Part shown: positions 1 through 6,396 of the stretch, in pieces | How the letters are laid out: each line of letters starts with the position of its first letter | How positions within the stretch are numbered: the stretch's first letter is position 1 | Source of the DNA: Gammaproteobacteria bacterium HGW-Gammaproteobacteria-14 | GTDB lineage: Bacteria > Pseudomonadota > Gammaproteobacteria > Pseudomonadales > Alcanivoracaceae | Assembly: GCA_002840115.1 (NCBI GenBank) | Contig: PGZG01000067.1 | Location: forward strand, 1 to 9,436 | Direction: 5' to 3' | DNA length: 9,436 bases | Notes under the pieces: generated by a model | What the model saw: the letters and a program-made list of their open reading frames with translations, nothing else | Database searches by the model: none | Told to the model about the DNA's origin: nothing | Translations under genes and position numbers: made by a program

Positions 1-2
1 CG

Positions 3-296
3 GCAAAAGAGCTCATTGCCCATGGCCGCACCACCGATGAAATTGGTGCATTAATTGGCGCGGATCGGTTGTTTTATCAGGACCTGGAGAGCCTTGTGGC
101 AGCCTGTCGTGAGGGCAACCCGGATATTGATCAGTTTGATTGTTCAGTGTTCGATGGTAACTATGTCTCAGGCAATATTGATGGGGCTTATCTGGATCGT
201 CTTGAGCAGCAGCGTAATGATGCGGTTAAAAAGAGCCGTGAATTAACGGCTGCTCTTGAAGAAAATGAAGCAGTAGACTTGCATAACGCGGACTGA
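3..296 (+). CDS. purF: Amidophosphoribosyltransferase, C-terminal end (5' truncated)
   Basis: This is the last 97 codons of a gene that begins before the window; the first complete codon is at base 3 and the stop is TGA at 294-296. PurF carries out the first committed step of purine synthesis, making 5-phosphoribosylamine from PRPP and glutamine in the cytoplasm. The visible part is the tail after the phosphoribosyltransferase core. It contains the segments ELIAHGRTTDEIGALIGADRL, FYQDLESLV, and FDCSVFDGNYVSGNID followed by AYLDRLEQQR, which are typical of proteobacterial PurF C-termini. The catalytic N-terminal cysteine and the PRPP loop lie outside the window and cannot be checked. metZ follows after 7 bases, the same neighbour as in Pseudomonas, which supports both calls. 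The last ~25 residues are charged and probably a disordered tail. Confidence 0.93.
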   Translation, partial: AKELIAHGRTTDEIGALIGADRLFYQDLESLVAACREGNPDIDQFDCSVFDGNYVSGNIDGAYLDRLEQQRNDAVKKSRELTAALEENEAVDLHNAD

Positions 297-303
297 GGTA
301 TCA

Positions 304-1512
304 ATGAAGAAGCGGTTGCCGGAGAACTTGAGTATCGATACCCTCGCGATTCGTGCGGCTCAATTACGCACCGATGAGATGGCGCACTCTGAGGCAATGT
401 TTCTGACCTCCAGCTTTGTCTATGACAGTGCAGCTCAGGCTGCTGCTCGCTTCGCGGGTACAGAGCCGGGCAATATTTACTCCCGTTTCACCAATCCCAC
501 GGTGCAGGCCTTCGAAGAGCGGCTAGCGGCTCTGGAGGGCGGAGAGCGTTGCGTTGCCTTCGCGTCGGGTATGGCTGCAATTAATGCGGTGTTTATGGCT
601 TGTTTGTCTCCCGGAGACCATATTGTCAGCTCCCGGAGTTTGTTTGGCACTACTCATGTGTTGTATGAAAAATACCTGAAGAAATTCGGCATAGAGGTGA
701 CTCTGGTCGATATCGGGGATCTTGCTCAGTGGCGCGATGCTGTGCGCCCTGAGACGCGCTTTCTGTTTGTTGAAACGCCGTCCAACCCTTTGGCGGAGGT
801 GGCGGATATTGCTGCTCTGGCAGTGATTGCGCACGAAGGTGGCGCCAAGCTTATCGTTGATAATTGCTTCTGTACCCCCGCGCTCCAGCGGCCTTTGCTG
901 CTGGGCGCAGATATCATTATTCACAGTGCCACTAAATATCTGGATGGTCAGGGGCGCTGTCTTGGTGGAGCCGTTATTGGCAGCGCAGAGGATATGGTCG
1001 AGGTGTATGGTTATCTGCGAACCGCCGGAGCGACTCTGAGTGCCTTTAATGCCTGGGTATTTCTCAAGGGCTTGGAAACGCTGGCGCTCAGGATGCGGGC
1101 ACATTCCGCCGCCGCACTGGCGATGGCGGAGTGGTTGCAACGGCAACCGGGAGTTGAGCGGGTTCATTACGCTGGCTTGACGTCACATCCGCATCATGAA
1201 TTAGCGGCTAGCCAGCAGTCAGGATTTGGCGGCGTGTTGTCCTTTGAGGTTCGTGACAGTGAAGGGCAGGCTAATCGGGAGGCTGCCTGGCGCTTTATTG
1301 ATGCCACCGAATTGGTGTCAATTACGGCGAACCTTGGTGATGTGAAAACGACAATTACTCATCCGGGTAGTACAACCCACGGCAGGGTTTGCGAAGAAGA
1401 AAAACGCCGCTGCGGTATTGGTGATAACCTGATCAGATTGGCGGTGGGTCTGGAAAGTTTGGAAGACCTGAAGCAGGACATGCAGCGTGGCCTGAAGGCT
1501 ATCGGTTTTTAA
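304..1512 (+). CDS. metZ: O-succinylhomoserine sulfhydrylase (PLP-dependent)
   Basis: This is a complete 402-residue enzyme of the Cys/Met-metabolism PLP family (cystathionine gamma-synthase fold), at the usual family length. MetZ joins sulfide to O-succinylhomoserine to give homocysteine, the direct-sulfhydrylation route to methionine. Visible features are the YSR phosphate-binding motif (Y59, R61), the SGMAAI loop near 88-93, the cofactor-pyridine aspartate D186 (VDN), and the Schiff-base lysine K211 in HSATKYLDGQGR. The motifs TTITHPGSTTHGR (349-361) and RLAVGLE (378-384), the latter with the substrate-carboxylate arginine, lie near the C-terminus. The extended 'KYLDGQGRCLGG' form and the following HPGSTTHGR are characteristic of MetZ rather than MetB, MetC or MetY. 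The ATG at 304 has a GAGG Shine-Dalgarno at 295-298 that overlaps the purF stop, so translation is probably coupled. Assigning succinyl rather than acetyl ester as substrate is by family resemblance. Confidence 0.93.
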   Translation: MKKRLPENLSIDTLAIRAAQLRTDEMAHSEAMFLTSSFVYDSAAQAAARFAGTEPGNIYSRFTNPTVQAFEERLAALEGGERCVAFASGMAAINAVFMACLSPGDHIVSSRSLFGTTHVLYEKYLKKFGIEVTLVDIGDLAQWRDAVRPETRFLFVETPSNPLAEVADIAALAVIAHEGGAKLIVDNCFCTPALQRPLLLGADIIIHSATKYLDGQGRCLGGAVIGSAEDMVEVYGYLRTAGATLSAFNAWVFLKGLETLALRMRAHSAAALAMAEWLQRQPGVERVHYAGLTSHPHHELAASQQSGFGGVLSFEVRDSEGQANREAAWRFIDATELVSITANLGDVKTTITHPGSTTHGRVCEEEKRRCGIGDNLIRLAVGLESLEDLKQDMQRGLKAIGF

Positions 1513-1533
1513 ATCTGCGCTAATAAATAGAGA

Positions 1534-1552
1534 GCAGACTAATATAGTCTGC
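1534..1552. promoter_or_regulatory. Perfect 8-bp inverted repeat between metZ and the moxR operon
   Basis: GCAGACTA (1534-1541) and TAGTCTGC (1545-1552) are perfect reverse complements around a 3-base ATA centre. The site sits 22 bases after the metZ stop and just upstream of the moxR Shine-Dalgarno. The stem is not followed by a T-run, so it is not a standard intrinsic terminator. It could be an operator, an mRNA-end stabiliser for metZ, or a weak terminator. A TATAGT hexamer (1543-1548) inside it resembles a -10 box, but I see no good -35 at proper spacing. Function is unproven. Confidence 0.4.
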
Positions 1553-1576
1553 CGCACCACATCGGGAGAAATGGTT

Positions 1577-2494
1577 ATGGCAGTAGCGATAGTGCGTGCG
1601 GTGGAGGCGGTTTCTTCGGTTGTGCTGGGGAAAGAAGAGCAGATACGTCTTGCCGTGGCCTGCATGATAGCGCGAGGTCATTTGCTGATCGAAGATCTGC
1701 CAGGCATGGGGAAAACCACGCTTGCCCATGCTCTCGCCAAGGTGTTCTCGCTGGATTATCGCCGGGTCCAGTTCACTAGCGACATGCTACCTGCGGATAT
1801 TCTTGGGGTGTCAGTGTTTGACCCTGAGCGTCGAGAGTTTCACCTTCGGCAGGGGCCGGTGTTTACCCAGTTGTTGCTGGCCGATGAAATCAATCGTGCT
1901 ACGCCAAAAACGCAGGGCGCATTGTTGGAAGCCATGGAAGAGAGGCAGGTTACTCTGGATGGCGAGACCCGGACTCTACCAGAGCCCTTTTTCGTGATCG
2001 CCACCCAGAATCCGATAACTCAGGCTGGAACCTTTCCGTTGCCGGAGTCCCAGCTGGACCGTTTCTTGATGCGTATTTCTTTGGGCTATCCGTCGGCGGA
2101 AACGGAACGAGAGTTATTGGCGGGAAGCGATCGTCGAGATCAGGCGTTGAGTATGAAGCCAGTTCTAGGTGTGGCGGAGCTGATGCAGTCTATGGCGCAG
2201 GTTGAGAAGGTTCATGCTTCGCCAGATTTGATTGATTATATCCAGCGACTGATGGCCCATAGCCGCAATAGTGGATTATTTACTGCTGGTCTTTCGCCAC
2301 GGGCGGGCCTTGGCTTGCTAAGAGCAGCGCGGGCTTGGGCACTTTTGGCGGGCAATGATTATGTCACCCCAGAAGATGTGCAAGTGGTTCTTGGGCCAGT
2401 CACCGCCCATCGGCTGCAGGGCAGCGCGGGAGGTGGTCCGGAGTCCTCCACTCGGCAGTTGCTTGAGTCAGTGCCGGTGGTGCGGCGCCACTGA
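1577..2494 (+). CDS. MoxR-family AAA+ ATPase
   Basis: This is a MoxR/RavA-type AAA+ ATPase of about 305 residues, the usual length, acting in the cytoplasm and probably at the membrane as a chaperone or remodeller for neighbouring gene products. Numbered from the ATG at 1577, it shows Walker A PGMGKTT (42-48, K46), Walker B LLLADE (99-104, D103/E104), sensor-1 ATQNP (N145), an arginine-finger candidate R162 in QLDRF, and sensor-2 SPRAG (R242) in the small lid domain. The MoxR hallmark NRATPKTQGALLEAMEERQVT follows Walker B. Two in-frame starts exist, at 1571 and 1577. The Shine-Dalgarno GGGAG (1564-1568) lies 2 bases from the first and 8 from the second, so 1577 is preferred. It is the first gene of a module with DUF58 and TgpA; its TGA shares one base with the next ATG. 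Confidence 0.93.
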   Translation: MAVAIVRAVEAVSSVVLGKEEQIRLAVACMIARGHLLIEDLPGMGKTTLAHALAKVFSLDYRRVQFTSDMLPADILGVSVFDPERREFHLRQGPVFTQLLLADEINRATPKTQGALLEAMEERQVTLDGETRTLPEPFFVIATQNPITQAGTFPLPESQLDRFLMRISLGYPSAETERELLAGSDRRDQALSMKPVLGVAELMQSMAQVEKVHASPDLIDYIQRLMAHSRNSGLFTAGLSPRAGLGLLRAARAWALLAGNDYVTPEDVQVVLGPVTAHRLQGSAGGGPESSTRQLLESVPVVRRH

Positions 2495-3450
2495 TGAAAG
2501 CGCTGCGTCGGCGAATTCGATCTTTATATCAGCGCTGGCTGCAGCATCGTATTCCTCCCTCACGACGGGTCCAGTTGGGCCAGCGTAATATCTTTATTTT
2601 TCCAACGGGCTATGGTTTTTTATTTTTGCTGATTGCGGCATTGCTGTTCGTTGCTGGCATTAACTACGAAAATAATCTGCTGCTGGGTTTCTCATTTTTG
2701 CTGGTCAGTATTTTCTTGATGGCAATCCTGCACACTTTCAGAAATCTTGCCGGCGTTGTGCTGATCGCGGGAGATTTGCGCCCGGGTTTTGTCGGAGCTC
2801 GGGGAGCTCTGGAGGTTCGAGTGCAGGGTGGTTCGTATCCCCATCGTAGTTTGACTTTGCACTGGCCGGGCTCTCCTGCAGAAGATGTTTCCGTAGAGCC
2901 TGGTCGAGAAGAAAGTGTATGGCTTAGTGTTAATCTCACTCGACGAGGCCGCGAACATCCTGGAAGACTACGTATTGATAGTCGTTATCCGCTGGGCCTG
3001 CTGCGTACATGGAGTATGATCGATCTTGATAGTCGTTGTATTGCTTGGCCCAAACCGTTGCCTGGCGGTGAATGTCCGGGAACCGGAGGCGATGATGATA
3101 GTGGGCGGCAAGCACAGGATCAGGGTTCCGAAGATTTTGATGGGTTGCGTAATTATGTGGCCGGTGATTCGCTGCGTTCGGTGGACTGGAAAAGCTACGC
3201 CCGTGGGCGAGGTCTGAATACCAAGCAATTTACCGACCCTGCGGAAGGTCGCCTGTGGCTGACTTGGGAAAGCCTGACAGGCCATGATCCAGAAATCCGA
3301 TACAGCAAGCTGTGTTATTGGGTGCTGGAGCTTGATCGTGAACATCGTCCCTATGGATTGATCTTGCCAGACAGTCAGCTAGACCCGGCCTCCGGCGCCG
3401 CACATCGAGAGCGCGCGTTGGAGTTATTGGCTTTGTCGGGAGGTGGCTGA
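2494..3450 (+). CDS. DUF58 domain-containing membrane protein
   Basis: This 318-residue protein has a basic N-terminus and two adjacent hydrophobic segments (about 38-54 and 60-80) forming a membrane hairpin, followed by a large soluble region. The DUF58 signature lies near the C-terminus: DFDGLRNYVAGDSLRSVDWK (214-233), then ARGRGLNTKQF (237-247). In this family the region is often followed by a vWA-like fold; here the protein ends about 70 residues later, a common length for the TgpA-linked type. DUF58 proteins are almost always encoded next to MoxR ATPases. Their biochemical role is unknown; assembly or quality control of envelope complexes is an inference. The start overlaps the moxR stop (TGATG), and no strong Shine-Dalgarno is visible, so translational coupling is likely. 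Between the DUF58 motif and the membrane hairpin, residues about 190-212 are Gly/Asp-rich and probably flexible. Confidence 0.88.
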   Translation: MKALRRRIRSLYQRWLQHRIPPSRRVQLGQRNIFIFPTGYGFLFLLIAALLFVAGINYENNLLLGFSFLLVSIFLMAILHTFRNLAGVVLIAGDLRPGFVGARGALEVRVQGGSYPHRSLTLHWPGSPAEDVSVEPGREESVWLSVNLTRRGREHPGRLRIDSRYPLGLLRTWSMIDLDSRCIAWPKPLPGGECPGTGGDDDSGRQAQDQGSEDFDGLRNYVAGDSLRSVDWKSYARGRGLNTKQFTDPAEGRLWLTWESLTGHDPEIRYSKLCYWVLELDREHRPYGLILPDSQLDPASGAAHRERALELLALSGGG

Positions 3451-5504
3451 TGGCGAGACTGTATCAGGTTCCTCACCATGCCTTTATGTGGCTGCTACTG
3501 GCGGTACTGATGGCCACACTGCCTCACTTGATGCGCGCACCCGGCTGGATGATGGTGGTTGTACCAGTATTGTTGTGTTGGCGTTTTCTGGTGCAGCGTG
3601 GTCGCTTGCGTATGCCGGGAAAGATAATCCGGGCGACGTTGATGGTGGTTGCGGTGCTCGCCACTCTGTATAGCTATGGCACGCTTTTGGGGCCGGAAGC
3701 CGGTGTTGCCTTACTGGTTGTGGCATTCGCCTTAAAAACGCTGGAAATGTTCCGTCTTCGTGATGCCTATGTGGTCATTATTCTGGCCTGTTTTGTTCTC
3801 GCAACGACCTTTCTTTTTAACCGGGACCCGTTAACAACGGTTTATGTCGGTGTTGTGCTGGTATTGGTAATGGCAGCACTGGTAGGCATTAATCATGCGC
3901 AGAGCGGTGCTTCCTCCTGGGGGCATTTGCGTCTGGGTGGTGCTCTGGTATTGCAAGCGCTGCCACTGATGATGGTGCTTTTTGTTCTGGTGCCAAGGTT
4001 TCCACCATTATGGAATATGCAGCTGAACCCGGAGCGGGCTCGCACGGGAATGAGCGATTCTATGGCACCGGGGGAAATCAGCAACTTGTCACGTTCTGCG
4101 GAGCCTGCCTTTCGAGTGGAGTTCGAGGGGGAGGTGCCGCCACCGGCATTGAGATATTGGCGCGGTTTGACCTATAGCTGGTTTGACGGTCGGCGCTGGA
4201 GTCAAGCAGCACCCCAACACACTGCCCGACTGGAATATGTTCGTTTCCCTGATGAAGCAACTCCTCCATGGTATGCCAGCCTGTTGAGTGCGCGTGGGGA
4301 GCCGGAATGGCGCTATCGGGTCATCATGGAGCGCACCGGTCGTCAGTGGTTGTACGCATTATCCGTGCCGTTTACTGACAAGAGTGGTGTTGGCGTTGCC
4401 CGCGACAAGCGCCTGGTTAGTCGCTTCGAAATTGATAGCACGTTTGATTACAGAGTGGAAAGCTATCGTTTTCCCGTGGCCGTTGAGGGGCTGGAGGAGT
4501 GGGAGAGGCAGCTTAATGTGTCGTTACCATCCTCTGGTAATCTGAGGACGCGGCGATTGGCGGAGCAGTGGCATCAAGAAGCAGGTTCTGATCGAGCTTT
4601 TATTGATCGTTTGTTGCGCTGGTTTAATGAAGAACCATTTTTTTACACTCTGGAACCACCGCTGCTTGCCGAAGACACCGTTGATGATTTTATCTTCAGG
4701 AGTCGTCGTGGTTTTTGTGAGCATTATTCATCTGCGTTTGCATTTATGCTTCGGGCGGCGGGTATTCCTGCAAGAATTGTTGCCGGTTATCAGGGAGGGG
4801 AACTCAACAGACTGGGCAATCATTTAATGGTTCGGCAATACGATGCCCATGTTTGGGTGGAGGCATGGTTGCCAGCTCAGGGTTGGGTGGAGTTTGATCC
4901 GACGGCGGCGGTAGCACCCTCCCGTGTTGAATTTGGTCTTGACCAGGCGTTATCTGACTTTGGCGAGCAAGCCGGTGGTTTTGGTGCAAACCTGCGCCGT
5001 AATCCTCTATTTTCCCGCTTGAGTCATATGACGGACTATATGGACTTTGTCTGGTCGAAGTGGGTGCTTGGCTATAATCAGGATAGTCAATTTGAAATTC
5101 TGAGTCGTTTACTAGGACAGGTTAACCCTCAGAGAATCGCTGTGGCACTGGTGCTGGCCGGTGGCGGTGTGGTGCTTCTGGTGCTTGGCTGGGTGTTATG
5201 GAGAAGCAGAACACCGGGTTTGAGCTGGTGGCAAAAAGAGCATGGGCGCATGCTACGCTTGCTGAATAACCGCGGTGTGCCATTAACTCAGGGGACATCT
5301 CCCCAAGGGATGGTAGATGCTGTTGCTGTGAGCTATCCGTCGGCTGCGCGACTATTGCAGGACTGGCAGCGCTGTTATGAGCATATGGCCTATCGTCGTC
5401 CGGGGCAGGACCCTGAATTGCTGCGTCGCCAGTTGGTGTTGCTGCGCCGCAAGGCGGCGGTTGCAATGCGCGGGGCGCCACGACTGATGGATAAAGAGGC
5501 GTAG
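3450..5504 (+). CDS. tgpA: TgpA-type transmembrane transglutaminase-like protein
   Basis: This 684-residue inner-membrane protein has the full TgpA layout. The N-terminal membrane domain (DUF3488 type) has about seven hydrophobic stretches, roughly residues 11-28, 33-48, 62-80, 84-99, 107-125, 131-147 and 162-182. Then comes an extracytoplasmic region with the family motif YWRGLTYSWFDGRRW (236-250). The transglutaminase core carries the catalytic triad C423 (GFCEH), H467 (DAHVWVE) and D483 (FDPT), all present. One more membrane segment lies at about 563-584, followed by a cytoplasmic DUF4129 tail (about 590-665). The Pseudomonas aeruginosa homologue is known to be important for viability, but its substrate is not settled; peptide or cell-wall crosslinking or hydrolysis is inferred from the fold. 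The ATG overlaps the DUF58 stop (TGATG), with a strong Shine-Dalgarno GGGAGG at 3438-3443, 6 bases upstream. It is the last gene of the three-gene unit. Confidence 0.92.
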   Translation: MARLYQVPHHAFMWLLLAVLMATLPHLMRAPGWMMVVVPVLLCWRFLVQRGRLRMPGKIIRATLMVVAVLATLYSYGTLLGPEAGVALLVVAFALKTLEMFRLRDAYVVIILACFVLATTFLFNRDPLTTVYVGVVLVLVMAALVGINHAQSGASSWGHLRLGGALVLQALPLMMVLFVLVPRFPPLWNMQLNPERARTGMSDSMAPGEISNLSRSAEPAFRVEFEGEVPPPALRYWRGLTYSWFDGRRWSQAAPQHTARLEYVRFPDEATPPWYASLLSARGEPEWRYRVIMERTGRQWLYALSVPFTDKSGVGVARDKRLVSRFEIDSTFDYRVESYRFPVAVEGLEEWERQLNVSLPSSGNLRTRRLAEQWHQEAGSDRAFIDRLLRWFNEEPFFYTLEPPLLAEDTVDDFIFRSRRGFCEHYSSAFAFMLRAAGIPARIVAGYQGGELNRLGNHLMVRQYDAHVWVEAWLPAQGWVEFDPTAAVAPSRVEFGLDQALSDFGEQAGGFGANLRRNPLFSRLSHMTDYMDFVWSKWVLGYNQDSQFEILSRLLGQVNPQRIAVALVLAGGGVVLLVLGWVLWRSRTPGLSWWQKEHGRMLRLLNNRGVPLTQGTSPQGMVDAVAVSYPSAARLLQDWQRCYEHMAYRRPGQDPELLRRQLVLLRRKAAVAMRGAPRLMDKEA

Positions 5505-5526
5505 ACGGCTAGATAGGGATCAACAG

Positions 5527-5610
5527 ATGCTGGTCCGCTGTTTCAATGACTATATCGTGACATCGTTGCTGGGAATTAGAGTGTTACGACATAGGTTTAT
5601 TGCGACATAA
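5527..5610 (+). CDS. Possible 27-residue small protein after tgpA
   Basis: An ATG at 5527 opens a 27-codon reading frame ending with TAA at 5608-5610, 22 bases after the tgpA stop. A Shine-Dalgarno-like AGGGA (5515-5519) stands 7 bases upstream, which is good spacing. The product would begin MLVRCFNDYIVTSLLGIRVL and end with a basic tail, giving a short hydrophobic middle flanked by Arg/His. I recognise no family. An open frame of this length can easily occur by chance, and only the ribosome-binding spacing argues for it. The frame also runs into the direct repeat at 5587-5617. Treat it as a candidate only. Confidence 0.22.
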   Translation: MLVRCFNDYIVTSLLGIRVLRHRFIAT

Positions 5611-5617
5611 GTTCATT
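5587..5617. repeat. Two-copy 15-base direct repeat upstream of the histidine phosphatase
   Basis: CGACATAGGTTTATT (5587-5601) and CGACATAAGTTCATT (5603-5617) match at 13 of 15 positions with a 16-base period. The shared core GACAT occurs once more upstream at 5559-5563. The copies lie 57-87 bases before the phosphatase start, where a promoter and regulator site would be expected. A weak promoter match (TTACGA at 5584-5589, CATAAG at 5606-5611, 16-base spacer) overlaps them. Tandem binding of a regulator is an inference. Confidence 0.35.
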
Positions 5618-5642
5618 AAGGAACAGGCTCATGAAGAAATAG
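5618..5642 (+). other. Three-codon minigene (Met-Lys-Lys-stop) with its own Shine-Dalgarno
   Basis: AAGGA (5618-5622) is followed after 8 bases by ATG AAG AAA TAG (5631-5642). It looks like a fully formed translation start that stops after three codons, 31 bases before the histidine-phosphatase ATG and in another frame. It might be the remains of a lost gene (MKK is a common start of secreted proteins), a leader minigene affecting ribosome loading on the downstream gene, or chance. Confidence 0.25.
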
Positions 5643-5673
5643 GGCCGCGAACTTTGGGAGAACACAGTACAGC

Positions 5674-6351
5674 ATGGCCAGATTGCATCCCCAATTAAAG
5701 GCGGCCTTGCCCCTGTTACCAGAGACAGTGCCCGTACATCTTTTTACGCGCCACTCGGTACGTGAGTTGGCAAAGGACGGGTTTGCAGATTACCGTCTAC
5801 CGCTGACCCCGGAAGGAGTGACGATGGCGCGCCAGTGGGGTGGCGAGTTGGGCCGCCCCATTGATCGGTTGTTCAGCAGTCCCGTTGGACGTTGTGTGGA
5901 TACTGCTGCCGCTATGATGGAAGGTGGTATGGCGGCAGGCCTTGTTAAAGCGCCGCTGACCGTTGAGCAGAGCATGACGCTGGTGGAGCCGGGTTGCTAT
6001 GTTGAAGATGTGCAGCTGGTGGGTCCCCACTTTCTCAAGCTAGGTGCGCTGGGTTTTATTAATCAGCACCTCTGTGATGGCCTTGAGGGACTGTTAACTC
6101 CGGAACAGGGTCGTCGCAAGCTACTCAACTATTTGCGGGATCGTCAGCCTGATGCTGGCTCACTGTCGGTTCATGTTACCCATGACACCATCATTATTGC
6201 TTTTTTGGCGGGGCTGTTTGGGCAGCAACGCGTTTCAGAACAAGACTGGCCCTGGATGATGGAAGGGGTATGGCTTTGGTTCGATGACCATGAGTTGCAT
6301 TGGGTTTGGCGTGGGGAGTGGCATCGGCGCAATCTTGATCAACTGATCTGA
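5674..6351 (+). CDS. Histidine phosphatase superfamily protein, function unknown
   Basis: This 225-residue protein has no clear signal peptide or membrane segment, so it is probably cytoplasmic. It carries the histidine-phosphatase layout: T25-R26-H27-S28-V29-R30 with phosphate-accepting H27 and arginines R26 and R30, the second-arginine segment LFSSPVGRCVDTA (R73), and the C-terminal catalytic pair H170-D171 in HVTHDTIIIAFLAG. The motif is RHS-x-R instead of the usual RHG-x-T/R of phosphoglycerate-mutase-like members, so it belongs to a less typical branch whose substrate I cannot name. The ATG at 5674 has GGGAG (5656-5660) 13 bases upstream, a somewhat long spacing suggesting modest translation; no better start is visible. 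yadG follows after 45 bases on the same strand without an evident terminator, so the three genes may be cotranscribed. A link between the phosphatase and the ABC exporter is only suggested by position. Confidence 0.82.
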   Translation: MARLHPQLKAALPLLPETVPVHLFTRHSVRELAKDGFADYRLPLTPEGVTMARQWGGELGRPIDRLFSSPVGRCVDTAAAMMEGGMAAGLVKAPLTVEQSMTLVEPGCYVEDVQLVGPHFLKLGALGFINQHLCDGLEGLLTPEQGRRKLLNYLRDRQPDAGSLSVHVTHDTIIIAFLAGLFGQQRVSEQDWPWMMEGVWLWFDDHELHWVWRGEWHRRNLDQLI

Positions 6352-6396
6352 TATAGTCGTTACCTGAGATTCATTTAACGAGGAGAAATTTCTACC

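Noticed and set aside
523..1167. 214-codon open frame on the minus strand inside metZ
   Set aside because: It lies fully antisense to a well-supported enzyme, shows no recognisable domain and a low-complexity, shadow-like composition; no independent ribosome-binding site stands out.
5122..5481. 119-codon minus-strand frame rich in Ala and Pro inside tgpA
   Set aside because: Antisense to the DUF4129 tail of TgpA; the composition is that expected from the reverse complement of the coding strand.
5517..5536. Possible hairpin GGATCA / TGGTCC after tgpA as a terminator
   Set aside because: The stem is only 6 bp with a G-T pair and an 8-base loop, and no T-run follows, so a terminator is not supported.
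6352..6357. TATAGT before yadG as a promoter -10 box
   Set aside because: No -35-like hexamer at 15-19 bases upstream; the same ATATAGTC string at 1542-1549 is short enough to recur by chance.
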